Below, in pieces: positions 23,599 to 34,600 of a stretch of DNA of 64,000 nt. Under the pieces are notes generated by a model that was given only the letters and a program-made list of their open reading frames with translations, was not told the origin of the DNA and made no database searches. The translations under genes and the position numbers were made by a program. The stretch covers positions 2,065,860 through 2,129,859 of the forward strand of contig JAIXMN010000003.1 of assembly GCA_025716815.1 (NCBI GenBank). The letters are read 5' to 3'. This DNA comes from Dichotomocladium elegans (Eukaryota > Mucoromycota > Mucoromycetes > Mucorales > Lichtheimiaceae). Numbering within the stretch: position 1 is the first letter of the stretch; the number at the start of each line of letters is the position of its first letter.

Positions 23599-24810
23599 CA
23601 GGATTTTCGGTTGGCTACCGGCCAAAGGTAGGAAAGAAATAATAGGGTGGAGTATTTTTTCGAGAAGTGCAAGAAAAGAATAATTGAAGCAATAATATTT
23701 CAAGAAGCGGAAGGGAAGAATTCCGGAAAGAACTACCTCTATGTCTATAGTATGAAAAAGGATTATGGTTGGAGAAAGGAATTGCCGGTTGAAGTATGCG
23801 TTTCGCCTTGGGAAAGCACCTTGTGTCTATAGTCCGATTTGTATTCCCTGTTTTCATTTTTGTGGTGGAAAGTTGACGAAAGGAATAGTCCAAGTGAAGA
23901 TAATTTTCGCGGCACCAATGATTCAGACCAATGGGTGGCATTTTTCGTAGCACAGACGTCGTAGTCTATAGGAAAATATATTAGCGTCAACAACGGTTAT
24001 TTTCGCGGGTAGGATTAGATTCGCATGCTGCTACCTTTATTCGTAGGGTGCACGATATTCATCAGAAGAGAGCCTTTATGCACGCAAACGTTTGACAGTT
24101 TTACTATAAAAGGACATATGAGGAAGACACTTCTTGAAAGAGACAAACAGCCGCGTACCTTTTGTACGCTTTGAAAATAAAGAGCACAGGGCGCTTTTTT
24201 GCGAAAAATTTTTTTTTTGGCATCTCTTCCACTCCTATTTTTATTTTGTTTTTTTTTCACAATGCCTGAACACGAGTCTTCCGCCTTGGACGGTCTCCGC
24301 TCGACATTTAAAGATTGACATCTGAAAGCCCCCAAACAAACTCAGAAGTGTTCAGCTTATATCTTCTGATGCGTAGTGTGGTGAAGAATGTCGCGTAAAC
24401 AGCAGCTCTCTACGATTTTCTCAGTTTTCCTCGCAAATCCGCGGTTGTTAATCGTTGCAGAAGTACAGCACTGTTTTATCACCCTGCTCAGACAGATCAC
24501 TAAGCAGATGTCGAGATCTGTTGTTGCAAGAAGACAATTTTGCTTCCATGAAGATCTGGTCTTAAAATTTCATGGGCGCCCCTTGGTATTTTGTAAGCAA
24601 AAAAAAAGACGAAAAAGGTTCTGTCCTTATTCCAGTTCGGCATTTTCAGCATCTCCTGCATTCAGTAATGTTTTTTGCTTCATCTCGATCGGCATTCGAC
24701 AAATCTACGCGTCATTGCTTACTCAGATCTTAATGTCGCGTTTTCTCTTCATGGGGGAGGCAATGTTGGGATTTCAGCAGTTTGATCAGACAAGCTAATT
24801 AGCTACATTG
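23599..24810 (+). repeat. MULE-1 left terminal inverted repeat (1212 bp)
   Basis: Inverted copy of 26475-27686, matching up to AGCTACATTG. Unusually long for a terminal repeat. The ORFs inside occur identically in both arms and have no recognisable motifs, so I treat them as incidental. Confidence 0.9.
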
Positions 24811-25071
24811 CGCAGATTATAAAAATTCTTGTTATTAAGGAAACAATCTCTAAAAGCGGTTCTGGCGATGGATGTTATTGTTTGATCGCTTATTGTCCCG
24901 AAGTTCTGATCGCAAGGCGCGTAATTGCTCTGATGCGCGATTCAAAATGGGAATGGCATTGTACGCGTAATTTGTGGAATTCACCGCATCTCGTTCATCA
25001 ACCAGCAAGTTAAGCATGTCGTGGTACCTATACCAATTGGCTCAAAGTGGATTACTTGTAAGTTGAATTAA

Positions 25072-26466
25072 CTACCTGCTGATCGCTGCTTGCAATAATT
25101 GCTCTTGATCCACTTGCTGATTTGGAGTTGACACTTGCTGATTAACGACGATCTCCGCCTGAGATCGGCGCAAGTCTAGTAAGCCAATGCGCTTTACTCT
25201 GTTTAATAGGTACATGTGCTTACAGAGCGCATGGCTGCGCCGGAAATCGGGACAAGTGCAAGCCGTCATTTTGTTATTCTCGATTGCAATTGTGTAAGAT
25301 ATGGTACTGTCTGTGAATGATACCACAGTTGCAGACGTTTCAGTGTACCCAGTGATCATTTCAGATGCATCGTCCTCTGTTTAATAAGTCCATTATTACA
25401 TGCTTATACTAATACTGACTATATACTAGATCACATGGAATAATTCTAGAAATAGTGGCAGTGGTGCATAAAGCAAGGAACTTACCATGAATATCTCTCG
25501 CAGCCCTATACCGTTGCTGCTCCGCCCTGGTCATCACGCTTGGCCTTACCAGCAGAGCCGTTTGTACATGGTCTGTCATCAGCGAAGGCAGCACAACATC
25601 CCAAAGAATGTACACCAGTACGTTCACGCGTTGCCGCTTCAGCCCAGCCAGGTAAACCTCTTTCAGGGATTGATGCCAACTTTCAATGAAATTGTTGGTG
25701 TCAATATGATAGTTCCCCTAAAATAAAACCTGAGTAAGCACTTATCTCTTATAATAGCATTGTGTACCTGACGCCAAACTCTGGACCATTTCTCTTTCTT
25801 GGGAAGGTAGTGGTCATCAAAATAAGCAATGAGTTCATCAGTATCCCATTCAGCTTCATGGTGCTCAATCCACATAACGAGTTCATCGTGCAAGCAATCA
25901 AAGTCCTCGACGTTCTCTGCATACATCATTCCCATGAGGTACTTTAAGGCGTCGTCACGATGTTGGCGCTTCTCTTGGATCGTTTTTCTGATTCCTAAAC
26001 GGGGCATCACCTTAGCCCGAAGTTTCTTGCGCCATGCGCGAATGCTGTGCCAGAAACAGAGCAAGATTTCGCATTCATCACCAAAGACCGTAGTGATGGC
26101 AAGGATCTCCGTGTTGGAATTGTCAATCATTATCTTTTCTGGATGAAAGCCGACGTCGATCTTCAGCCATCTGAGCCATTCAGCAATGGGATAGTGGGCT
26201 TCTGAGTTGGTGATCATCCAACACAATGGCGCTCCTTTTCCAGTTTGGTGTGAACGCACAACAATGGTGTAAAGGAAGCAATGGGATCCTGGTTTGTACA
26301 CGCAGGTCTTGTGAGTTGAATCCATGCAAATCAAGCTGCCGTTCTCAAATAATGTCTACCGTGAAGATTAGCACATATGGTTTAACGAAGCACCAAAGCA
26401 GTTTGAAGATTAAGATACCTGTCGTTGCCACTGTTCGGCAGCTTCTTCGACGAGATTTTGTGGCAT
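25072..26466 (-). CDS. MULE-1 transposase (MULE DDE + SWIM), four exons
   Basis: Cut-and-paste transposase. Exons 26466-26419, 26355-25768, 25717-25486 and 25376-25072 (introns 63, 50 and 109 nt, all GT-AG) join in phase to 1173 nt, 390 aa, with no internal stop. Catalytic residues of the MULE domain: Asp in LICMDSTHKT, Asp in IMIDNSNTE, the CFWH motif of the domain, and Glu in DTNNFIESWHQSL, which is formed only after splicing. A SWIM zinc finger, CTCPDFRRSHALCKH, lies near the C-terminus. It is short for a MULE and lacks the usual N-terminal FAR1/WRKY-type DNA-binding domain. That part is either absent or I have missed an exon. The start is the first ATG in the frame, just inside the right arm. 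Confidence 0.85.
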
Positions 26467-26474
26467 TGCCTATA

Positions 26475-27686
26475 CAATGTAGCTAATTAGCTTGTCTGAT
26501 CAAACTGCTGAAATCCCAACATTGCCTCCCCCATGAAGAGAAAACGCGACATTAAGATCTGAGTAAGCAATGACGCGTAGATTTGTCGAATGCCGATCGA
26601 GATGAAGCAAAAAACATTACTGAATGCAGGAGATGCTGAAAATGCCGAACTGGAATAAGGACAGAACCTTTTTCGTCTTTTTTTTTGCTTACAAAATACC
26701 AAGGGGCGCCCATGAAATTTTAAGACCAGATCTTCATGGAAGCAAAATTGTCTTCTTGCAACAACAGATCTCGACATCTGCTTAGTGATCTGTCTGAGCA
26801 GGGTGATAAAACAGTGCTGTACTTCTGCAACGATTAACAACCGCGGATTTGCGAGGAAAACTGAGAAAATCGTAGAGAGCTGCTGTTTACGCGACATTCT
26901 TCACCACACTACGCATCAGAAGATATAAGCTGAACACTTCTGAGTTTGTTTGGGGGCTTTCAGATGTCAATCTTTAAATGTCGAGCGGAGACCGTCCAAG
27001 GCGGAAGACTCGTGTTCAGGCATTGTGAAAAAAAAACAAAATAAAAATAGGAGTGGAAGAGATGCCAAAAAAAAAATTTTTCGCAAAAAAGCGCCCTGTG
27101 CTCTTTATTTTCAAAGCGTACAAAAGGTACGCGGCTGTTTGTCTCTTTCAAGAAGTGTCTTCCTCATATGTCCTTTTATAGTAAAACTGTCAAACGTTTG
27201 CGTGCATAAAGGCTCTCTTCTGATGAATATCGTGCACCCTACGAATAAAGGTAGCAGCATGCGAATCTAATCCTACCCGCGAAAATAACCGTTGTTGACG
27301 CTAATATATTTTCCTATAGACTACGACGTCTGTGCTACGAAAAATGCCACCCATTGGTCTGAATCATTGGTGCCGCGAAAATTATCTTCACTTGGACTAT
27401 TCCTTTCGTCAACTTTCCACCACAAAAATGAAAACAGGGAATACAAATCGGACTATAGACACAAGGTGCTTTCCCAAGGCGAAACGCATACTTCAACCGG
27501 CAATTCCTTTCTCCAACCATAATCCTTTTTCATACTATAGACATAGAGGTAGTTCTTTCCGGAATTCTTCCCTTCCGCTTCTTGAAATATTATTGCTTCA
27601 ATTATTCTTTTCTTGCACTTCTCGAAAAAATACTCCACCCTATTATTTCTTTCCTACCTTTGGCCGGTAGCCAACCGAAAATCCTG
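26475..27686 (-). repeat. MULE-1 right terminal inverted repeat (1212 bp)
   Basis: Inverted copy of 23599-24810. The transposase start codon (26464-26466) is only about 10 bp from its inner edge, so the arm probably contains the promoter. Confidence 0.9.
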
Positions 27687-27893
27687 TATAAAGTAAGATG
27701 GAAGGGGTATTCGGCATCCCATGATTCCTGGGAGCCACCGTCTTCGTTTGATGATACCATTACCATAAGCTCTTACTGGCGTCGCATCGGCCAGAATCCA
27801 CCTCCACTAAACAAGAAACGTAAGACTGACAATGCCCAAAACGGTCGAATTACTCGTAGTCAAACAAACGATGGCAAGCGCCACCGTAATTAA
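27687..27893 (+). pseudogene. pol: Element A pol, chromodomain and C-terminus
   Basis: Last part of the A polyprotein after MULE-1: YKVRWKGYSASHDSWEPPSS is a chromodomain core of the kind that binds methylated histone H3 in chromovirus integrases. A basic tail ends at TAA 27891-27893. The non-coding stretch 27894-27955 leads to the PPT. Confidence 0.88.
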
Positions 27894-27969
27894 ATCTAAC
27901 GAGACCCACTCAGGCTCTCTGCAAGCGTGCCATCCACTTGAAACCGGCTAAGAGCCTGGAGGAGGGTGA

Positions 27970-28159
27970 TGTCGTGTCCTGAGTGATTTGTGTCGCGATA
28001 TCAAAAGTAGAATAATTTTAGTAGTGAGGGCCACTCCGCTGGCAGTTTGGTTTATACAGACGTACACTCGTATTACGAATCGTTGTTCTTTTTCTCTGAT
28101 AAAGTTCACTACCTTCGAGTCTCACGACTTATTATCGTCTGTTTACGCCATCCACTGCA
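27970..28159 (+). repeat. 3' LTR of element A
   Basis: 190 bp, one visible difference from 12984-13173 (cactacc versus cactagc). Followed by ggttt and the RT frame of O. Confidence 0.93.
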
Positions 28160-29948
28160 GGTTTAGCTTTAAGTTCCACTTCGCCAATGTTCGCAAGACG
28201 ATTTCGACATGTTTTAAGTGCTGTTCCGTGCTTGCAGAGAAAATGAGTACGTCGTCTAGGTATGCTGCGGCGTACGGGAGGTGGCCCAGGACATACTGCA
28301 TTAAGCGGACAAAGGAAGGAGGTCCATTTGTCACGCCAAATGGTAGTACTTTAAACTGCCACAGGCCTTCGTCCGTTCGGAATGCGGTTTTGCACTTGTC
28401 GTCGGGTGCCATCGGAATTTGCCAGTAACCTGACTTGAGGTCAAGGGTCGTGAATATGCGTGCGTTTGTGAGTTTGTCCAGTATGTCGGCTGTTCGAGGT
28501 AGCGGAAATGTATCGCGTACGGTGACGGCGTTTAACTTCTTGTAATTAACGCAGAACCGCAGACTGCCGTCCGGTTTTGGTACCAATACTGGAGGGGAGC
28601 ACCACGGGCTGTTGCTTGGTTCGATAACCCCTAATTCGAGCATCCTATTTACCTCTTCTTTGATCGCTTTAGTTTCTGCTGGTGAGCGGCGATAACCAGG
28701 GATATTGACAGGGGCTGCGTCGCTGGTGTTAATGTGGTGTTCGATGGGTACTATTGTTTGGGACTGTATGCTTGTTTCTGTATATAACTGTGGTAAATCG
28801 AGGAGAATGTCTTGTATCGTTTTCGGGATGTGATCCGGTATGTCAATTGCTTTGTTACTATTCTGCGCGACCAGAGCCTTCTTCGCAATGATAGATTTCG
28901 TGTCCGGGTCCAAGACAATCCCGATACCTACCATCCAGTCCATACCTAGTATTATTTTGGTATTCTGATTGTCCACGACGCGAAGAGTGACTGGATATTT
29001 TTTCTGGTCTAGGACGATGTTGGTTGTGACCTCGTATTCGGAAATTGTCCGTGTCTTGTTGCCGTACTGGATGTACATAGGTGTCGCCGGTTTCATCAAG
29101 AGGCCTGATTCCTTGACTGTTGCTCGATCGATGGATGTTATTTCCGCGCCCGTGTCAATGAGTGCACTGACTTGTGTTTGGCCCATTTGAACTGTGGCTG
29201 TAAATCGAAACGCTGAGGTGGTTTGTTCGTTCTGACTGGATTGGTGTATCGGAATGGCGGTCTGGATGTTTGACCCTAGGTAATCGTATATTGGTGCCAT
29301 GAAATCCGTGGGCTTCTCGACTTGCTGGTCGTTTTGTTGTGTATCTCGTGTTGATGCTGGTACTTTTTGTTGCGCGTTGTTCTTGTAGCAATTACGTGCG
29401 AAGTGCCCTGGCTTACCACACTTGAAACAATTTGCCGACTTTTTACCATTGTTATTATTCGGGCTGTTGTTGTTGTCGCGTCGTTGGTTGTTCCGCGACT
29501 TCCCGTTGTATTTCCCGTATCGTCCTCCATGTTGATGTTTGTACCGATGTGCGTACTGCGCATTCGTCATTTGTACGTCTTCCATTGGTGTTGCTGAGTC
29601 CCGAGTGGACGGTATCGTTGGTGGACGTAAAGTCGGAAGGAAGCTGTTTATTGTTGTCTTGTTCTTCTTTTGTGCCGCGACTGTGCGATCTTCTCGTTCC
29701 AGATAGATTGCATATTGGATAGCCTCATCCAATGTTTGCGGCTGTTTTCTGCTGACCTCTCTTCTTACCTCGTCGCGTATGTGGAGACCAAAGAAATATA
29801 GCTTGAGGGCCTCGGTCATGTGCTTGTCAATTCTTGTGAGTGCCGTTTTGAACCGGGCGCCGAAAGTAATCATGCTTTCGCCTTCCTGTTTCATGTTCGG
29901 GAGATCTGCTAGTGCCAAGGCTGAGGAGTCCTGGCTGCCTCCGAAGTA
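28160..29948 (-). pseudogene. gag-pol: Element O gag end, protease and reverse transcriptase segment
   Basis: Open frame from the MITE junction (29948) down to element A. Gag C-terminus (GGSQDSSALALADLPNMKQ), a canonical CCHC knuckle CFKCGKPGHFARNC near 29430, and protease VSALIDTGAEITSID near 29160. The reverse transcriptase has NSPWCSPPVLVPKPDGSLRF, TTLDLKSGYWQI and catalytic AAYLDDVLIFS. It stops at WNLKLNL, which continues as KKCRFSRE at 12983 once A is removed. Gag and Pol share one frame. Confidence 0.88.
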
Positions 29949-30313
29949 CAGGATTTTCAAGAAGAAGTTTGCCACAAAATTTAGTTGTTCGTATAGACCA
30001 TCTAGGTTTTTCGTTTTTTGGGCTTCAAATTCGAATACAAATTTTAGTATTTCGTTTCTCTTCTTCCTTTGAAATTAGAATGAAACATAAATGGTTGGCC
30101 TCCCAAAACTATTCTGGTGTAAAAAGAGGAGAAAGAAGACTCACCTATAGTCTTGATTGAAATGTTCTTGCTGCTATTGCCTTTAAATTTGACAAAAGGG
30201 TAGCAACGAAATACTAAAATTTGTATTCGAATTTGAAGCAAAAAAAAACGAAAAACCTAGATGGTCTATATGAACAACCAAAATTTGTGGCAAAGTTCTT
30301 CTTGAAAATCCTG
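29949..30313. mobile_element. MITE copy 1 (365 bp, CAGGATTTTC ends)
   Basis: Imperfect inverted repeats of about 108 bp, TA on both sides (29947-29948, 30314-30315), no coding capacity. Removing it with one TA restores IKYFGGSQ in the Gag of O. The first ten bases are those of MULE-1. Confidence 0.9.
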
Positions 30314-31150
30314 TACTTGATGAAGGCGTTCTTGATCTCCTCTGGTTTCGACCGGATCTCGACGGGCAAGGCATCCCACCAAAATGATGCATTCCCTTGC
30401 ATTGAAATCATGAATTCGTCAGCGAATTCGAGATCGGACCATTTGTGGTAGTCTCGTAATTTCTCGAACGTCAACAACCAGGCGAATGGATCTTCATTGG
30501 ATAACCCCTTGAAAGCCGGGGGTTCGAGGCGTCGTTTCTTGTAGGGAATCGCCTCATTCACGTTCTGTCGTGCGGTTAGATGTTCGTCTATTGAAGACCC
30601 ATAGAATGACGCAGTGGCAATTTGTGGGGTGTTGTATTGGTCCGGGATTGAACCACTTGTCATAGCCCTACTGTTCATAACACTGCGCTTCTACAGACAG
30701 TACTGAGCAGGGTTATCGACTTATCCACCTCTTCTACAGCACGTCTCGACTGTCCTCCCATTCCAACGTTACGAAGCCCGCTAACTGGTAATGATTGGAG
30801 GACCATGCTCGATGACTACTGCTTGTATCACCACTACCACCCTGGTCCGAAAGCATATAAAAAGAGAGTTGTTTTTATTCAATAAAGAGGATCCCGTCTC
30901 AAAGACTCGATTTTAGCCCCTACAGTTTAAACACCTGCAACTAACTCTCTAACCACCACACCACTGACTGACGTTCTAGTGGACATTGGTTGTCTTGGTG
31001 AGGTGGTTTCTCGTGCGAGTGGTCGCTGTTGGATCGGGTGCTGTGCTGTGTTCGAACGGAGATTTTGTTGTAGGGTGAGAGTGAGCCGGTTTAACGCCTC
31101 TAGAATCTCACTATTCCCGGGATTCTCGGTTGGTGGCGGCTGTTGTTCCC
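30314..31150 (-). pseudogene. gag: Element O gag middle segment, split by a solo LTR
   Basis: Minus-strand Gag sequence: SEILEALNRLTLTLQQNLRS (about 31040-31110) up to the ccact duplication. After the solo LTR (30658-30960) it continues SGSIPDQYNTPQ, then the capsid-like core FKGLSNEDPFAWLLTFEKLR and FWWDALPVEIRSKPEEIKN, ending at the MITE. Frames match across the LTR when one ccact is removed. Confidence 0.85.
30658..30960 (+). mobile_element. Solo LTR, family B
   Basis: 303 bp, TGTCATAGCC...ACCACCACA, duplication ccact (30653-30657, 30961-30965). A few substitutions from the LTRs of element B. It is the remnant of a B insertion after LTR-LTR recombination. Confidence 0.93.
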
Positions 31151-31605
31151 TGTCGCATAGGTGATTGCAAGAGCACCAATGAAGTGAATATCCATGGCAA
31201 TGATGTAAAGAACTGGAACAACCGCAATACAGAAGCACAACTCAGCCAAGGGAAACACGATCATACATAGCCACTAGATCCATATCCACAGTCTTTTCTC
31301 CTCTATTTTTTCCCACTGGGTTTTTTGAGGTTTTACCGACGTGAGGATGGTCTGGGATCCAGCTACAGGAACGAACGAAAAGTTTTTCTATGACTTGTCA
31401 AGTACCGCACCCCAACAACTCCTCTTATGGAAATTTCCAGGACAATTGACCCATGTCAATCGGGCGGAATCTATTTTATCCATAACAATATATAAACAAC
31501 TATGTAGTGTAGGAGTAAACACACAGAAGAATTTTTCTTTCTATCAAAAACACCTCCAAGAGTCTCATTGTACTTTGACAGTCTCTACAAACCTTATTTA
31601 CCACA
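31151..31605 (+). repeat. 5' LTR of element D
   Basis: 455 bp, TGTCGCATAG...TTTACCACA. Contains a TATATAAA box (about 31489), GAGTCTCATTGTA (31560-31572), and in U3 the block with CCCACTGGG (31312-31320) that other elements carry after their stop codon. Confidence 0.92.
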
Positions 31606-31614
31606 TTTTTTACA

Positions 31615-34600
31615 ATGAATACTCTCAACAACACTACCGAGTTGCCAACTGCCGCCACCACCGTCCAAGGTTCTCTGGTTCCCCCTGTCCGCGACCCCGA
31701 GGTCGATTCCTTTCCCGGTGTTGCCGACGACGATGTGAGCATGGGTGAGCGCACGCAAGTGCAACAAACTCCCCAACAACCCGCCGATGCTTTGGCTGCT
31801 GTCGCCGCGCTTCTGGCGCAGAAGCAGGCCGAGCTCCAGGAGCTGTGTGTGGAGCAAAACAAGGCGTACCAGGCCCAGGACGCAGAGGCGATCGAGGCGA
31901 TTTCCAGGCGTATTGCGTTGACGTGTCGCTTGGTCAATGACCAGAAGGCGATCATTGCCGCGTTGCAGCCTGTGCCCATTGCTGGTCTTCGACCTGACAA
32001 GCCAGCTGTCCCCGCCACGGATTCCGTTTGCACTTCTTTTGGTGTGTCGTCTGTCGATGAGTGTGTGAGGTCCATTCCTTCCAGGAGCGGCCGCGTCAGC
32101 ATTCGCGACATCCCTCTGTTCCAGGTGCAGGGATTGACCCTGTCCGACCCCGGCCAAAAGGTGTTCAGCTCGGTGGAAGAGTTCCTCCGCCGCTTCCAGC
32201 TCGTTCTTGAGGCTGGTGAGGTGGATGTGGACCACGACTGGCAGCGCTGGCTCGCGCTTGCTATGCCCGCCAACCTGAGTAACTGGTTTGATTCTTACGT
32301 TGCTAACAAAGGATATGACTGGTCACAGGTTTGCCGAGTGTTCGCCGAACGTTTCCATGGTACGAGTCGTTCGCTGTCTGCCGCCACCAAGGTGTTCACG
32401 ATGGAGATGCCCCGTGGGGCAAATATCCTCGACTACGGTGACGAGTACCAAGACGCGATGAAGAAGGCTGGCATCAAGGACGACGAGAATATGGCGATGC
32501 GTTTCTTGTTTTCCCTGGAAGCCGACTTCCAGCAGGACGTTCGAGTTGCGTGGCATGGCCAGCATGGCTCCCGTCGACCCCAATGCGTTGAGGAGGTTGT
32601 CCGACTTGGCGTACTGATCCAGGCGACGGAGATCCGCACTCGCAATCGTAGTTCGCGTGCCCAACGTGACGACCCTGCCGAGCACCACCACCACCGATAT
32701 TCCGATCGACGATCAAGAAACCGTTCCTTCCGCCGCGACGGACACGATTGGCGTCACGAACGTCGTGGACGTTCAGAGCGCTGTCGGCGCAGCAAGTCCC
32801 CCCAGCCCAAGCCAAAACCTACCAAGGAACTCACCGAAGAGCAGCGTGCCATCAAGGAAAGCCGCTGCATCTATTGCAAGAAGGACTGGAGCAAGGGCCA
32901 TCGCTGCGAGGAGTACAAGATCGCGATGAAGGAGAAGAGGGAGCGCAAGAGGCTTAACCGCCTAACCCTCACCAAGACCGCCACTGCCGATTCGTGCCCT
33001 GCTCGACAGGTTGCCGAAAAGAAGCACCCCGCCGACGAGGAGCTCGAGCTCATGGAGCTTGATGCCGATGCCTGTCTGGAACTGGCTAAACATTCGTCCG
33101 GTAAGCGATTGCGTTTGAATGCGTTGAATACCCGAAGCGATTCTTTAAGGCTGACAACTCCTATCCTCATACAGAGTGAGCGTCTCTTGGGTCTCCTCGA
33201 CACTGGAGCGGAAATGTCGGTTCTTAATAAAGATATTTGCTTAAAAAACAACTGGGTTATCAATGACGCTTCAGGACTCATCCTATACGCTGGAAAAAAT
33301 GATCAATTACCCCGTTTGGGCACCACCGATCCGCTTCTTATACGCTACAACCATCGAACTATCAAGCATTCGTTTGAAGTTATGGATCTTAATGATGACA
33401 CCGATGTCATAATAGGTCTAGACTTACTGCCAAGACTTGGTGTTGCTTTGACTGGCGTTGCGACAAGGTGGGATGATGACGACGAACTATTAAACAAGAA
33501 GGATGAACGTGTCGTGCCATATGAAGATGAAGCCGAACCGAACAATGCACCTGCAGGTACACCGTCTGAACAAACTGCATTCCATAGGGCACTCGAACCA
33601 TATATCAAGGCCAATGCAACGATCCCGAAAGATGCTTTCTGTACGGTACCTGAGTCAGTCATCTATCTCGACACTCCCAAAGGTGTATCCGCATATCAAC
33701 GACAATACTCTTTACCTTATGCTGTACGTCCCATTGTTGATGATGCTGTCAAAAGTTGGCTCGAAGACGGTATTATTGTCAAGGCATCCGTCAATTCCAG
33801 CTGGAACAGTCCTCTCACTTTGGCCGACAAGAAGGATGAATATGGCAACAAGACTGGCAAACGTCCATGTCTGGATCCTCGCCACATTAATAAGTATCTT
33901 CCTGATGACCGATATCCATTACCTTTGATCAAGGAAATCTTTTCATCCTTAGGTGGTTCAGCTGTATTCACTACGCTAGATCTCAAGAGCGCGTTCCATC
34001 GATTCCAGATTAATGAAGCTGACCAGCACAAGACCACATTCACTCACGATGGAATCCAATATATGTTCCGCGGATGTCCTTTCGGTTTGAAACCCATATC
34101 GTCCAAGTTCCAAAGAGTGATGTTGTCGATTTACAAGGAGATGCCATTTGTCCAAACCTTCGTGGATGATATCGTAGTACACTCGCGTACAATGGCTGAA
34201 CATACACGCCACGTCCAATTGGCTATCCAAGCACTGACCAACGTCAATTTGCTCCTCAATTCCGCAAAGTGCCATTTTGCCCAACAATCGGTTTATCTAC
34301 TTGGATTCTGTATCTCGCAGAGTGGTATTACCCCTGATGAACGAAAACTTACCAATGTCCTACAGTGGCCTATACCACGAACGGGCAAGGATGTAATGCG
34401 TTTCATGGGGATCATCAATTATTTCCGCGACCATATTCCAAAGGTTTCTGAGATCAGTGCGCCACTCGATGCGTTACGTTCCGCTGGATCTTTGAATCAG
34501 CTCTGGACTGACGAGCATACTGCCTGCTTCAATAAGCTGAAAGCTCTGTTAGCTGAGCGTACCCTCTTGCGATACCCAGATCTCTCATTACCGTTTTACG

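Larger units (their letters stand above)
23599..27686 (-). mobile_element. MULE-1: DNA transposon with 1.2-kb inverted repeats and TA target duplication
   Basis: A 4088-bp element inserted in the chromodomain of A. The ends are CAGGATTTTCGG...CCGAAAATCCTG. It is flanked by TA on each side (23597-23598, 27687-27688), and removing it with one TA restores YLYKVRW in the host frame. The arms 23599-24810 and 26475-27686 (1212 bp each) are inverted copies that give the same translations, so they look perfect. The 1.66-kb centre carries a spliced MULE-type transposase on the minus strand. Confidence 0.9.
12984..28159 (+). mobile_element. Ty3/Gypsy chromovirus A, carrying element B and MULE-1
   Basis: Plus-strand element inserted in the O reverse transcriptase with duplication ggttt (12979-12983, 28160-28164). 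LTRs are 190 bp (12984-13173, 27970-28159) with one visible difference. The PPT ctggaggagggtga (27956-27969) abuts the 3' LTR. Its own insertions are B (16782-22707) and MULE-1 (23599-27686). Without them it is about 5.16 kb. There is no tRNA-type primer site. After the LTR comes CTTTTTTTT, then TCGTGA (13182-13187), complementary to TCACGA in the LTR (13136-13141). Confidence 0.92.

Noticed and set aside
23643..24798. ORFs of up to 136 codons in the left arm of MULE-1 (repeated in the right arm)
   Set aside because: They recur because the arms are inverted copies; no motifs, and several overlap on opposite strands.
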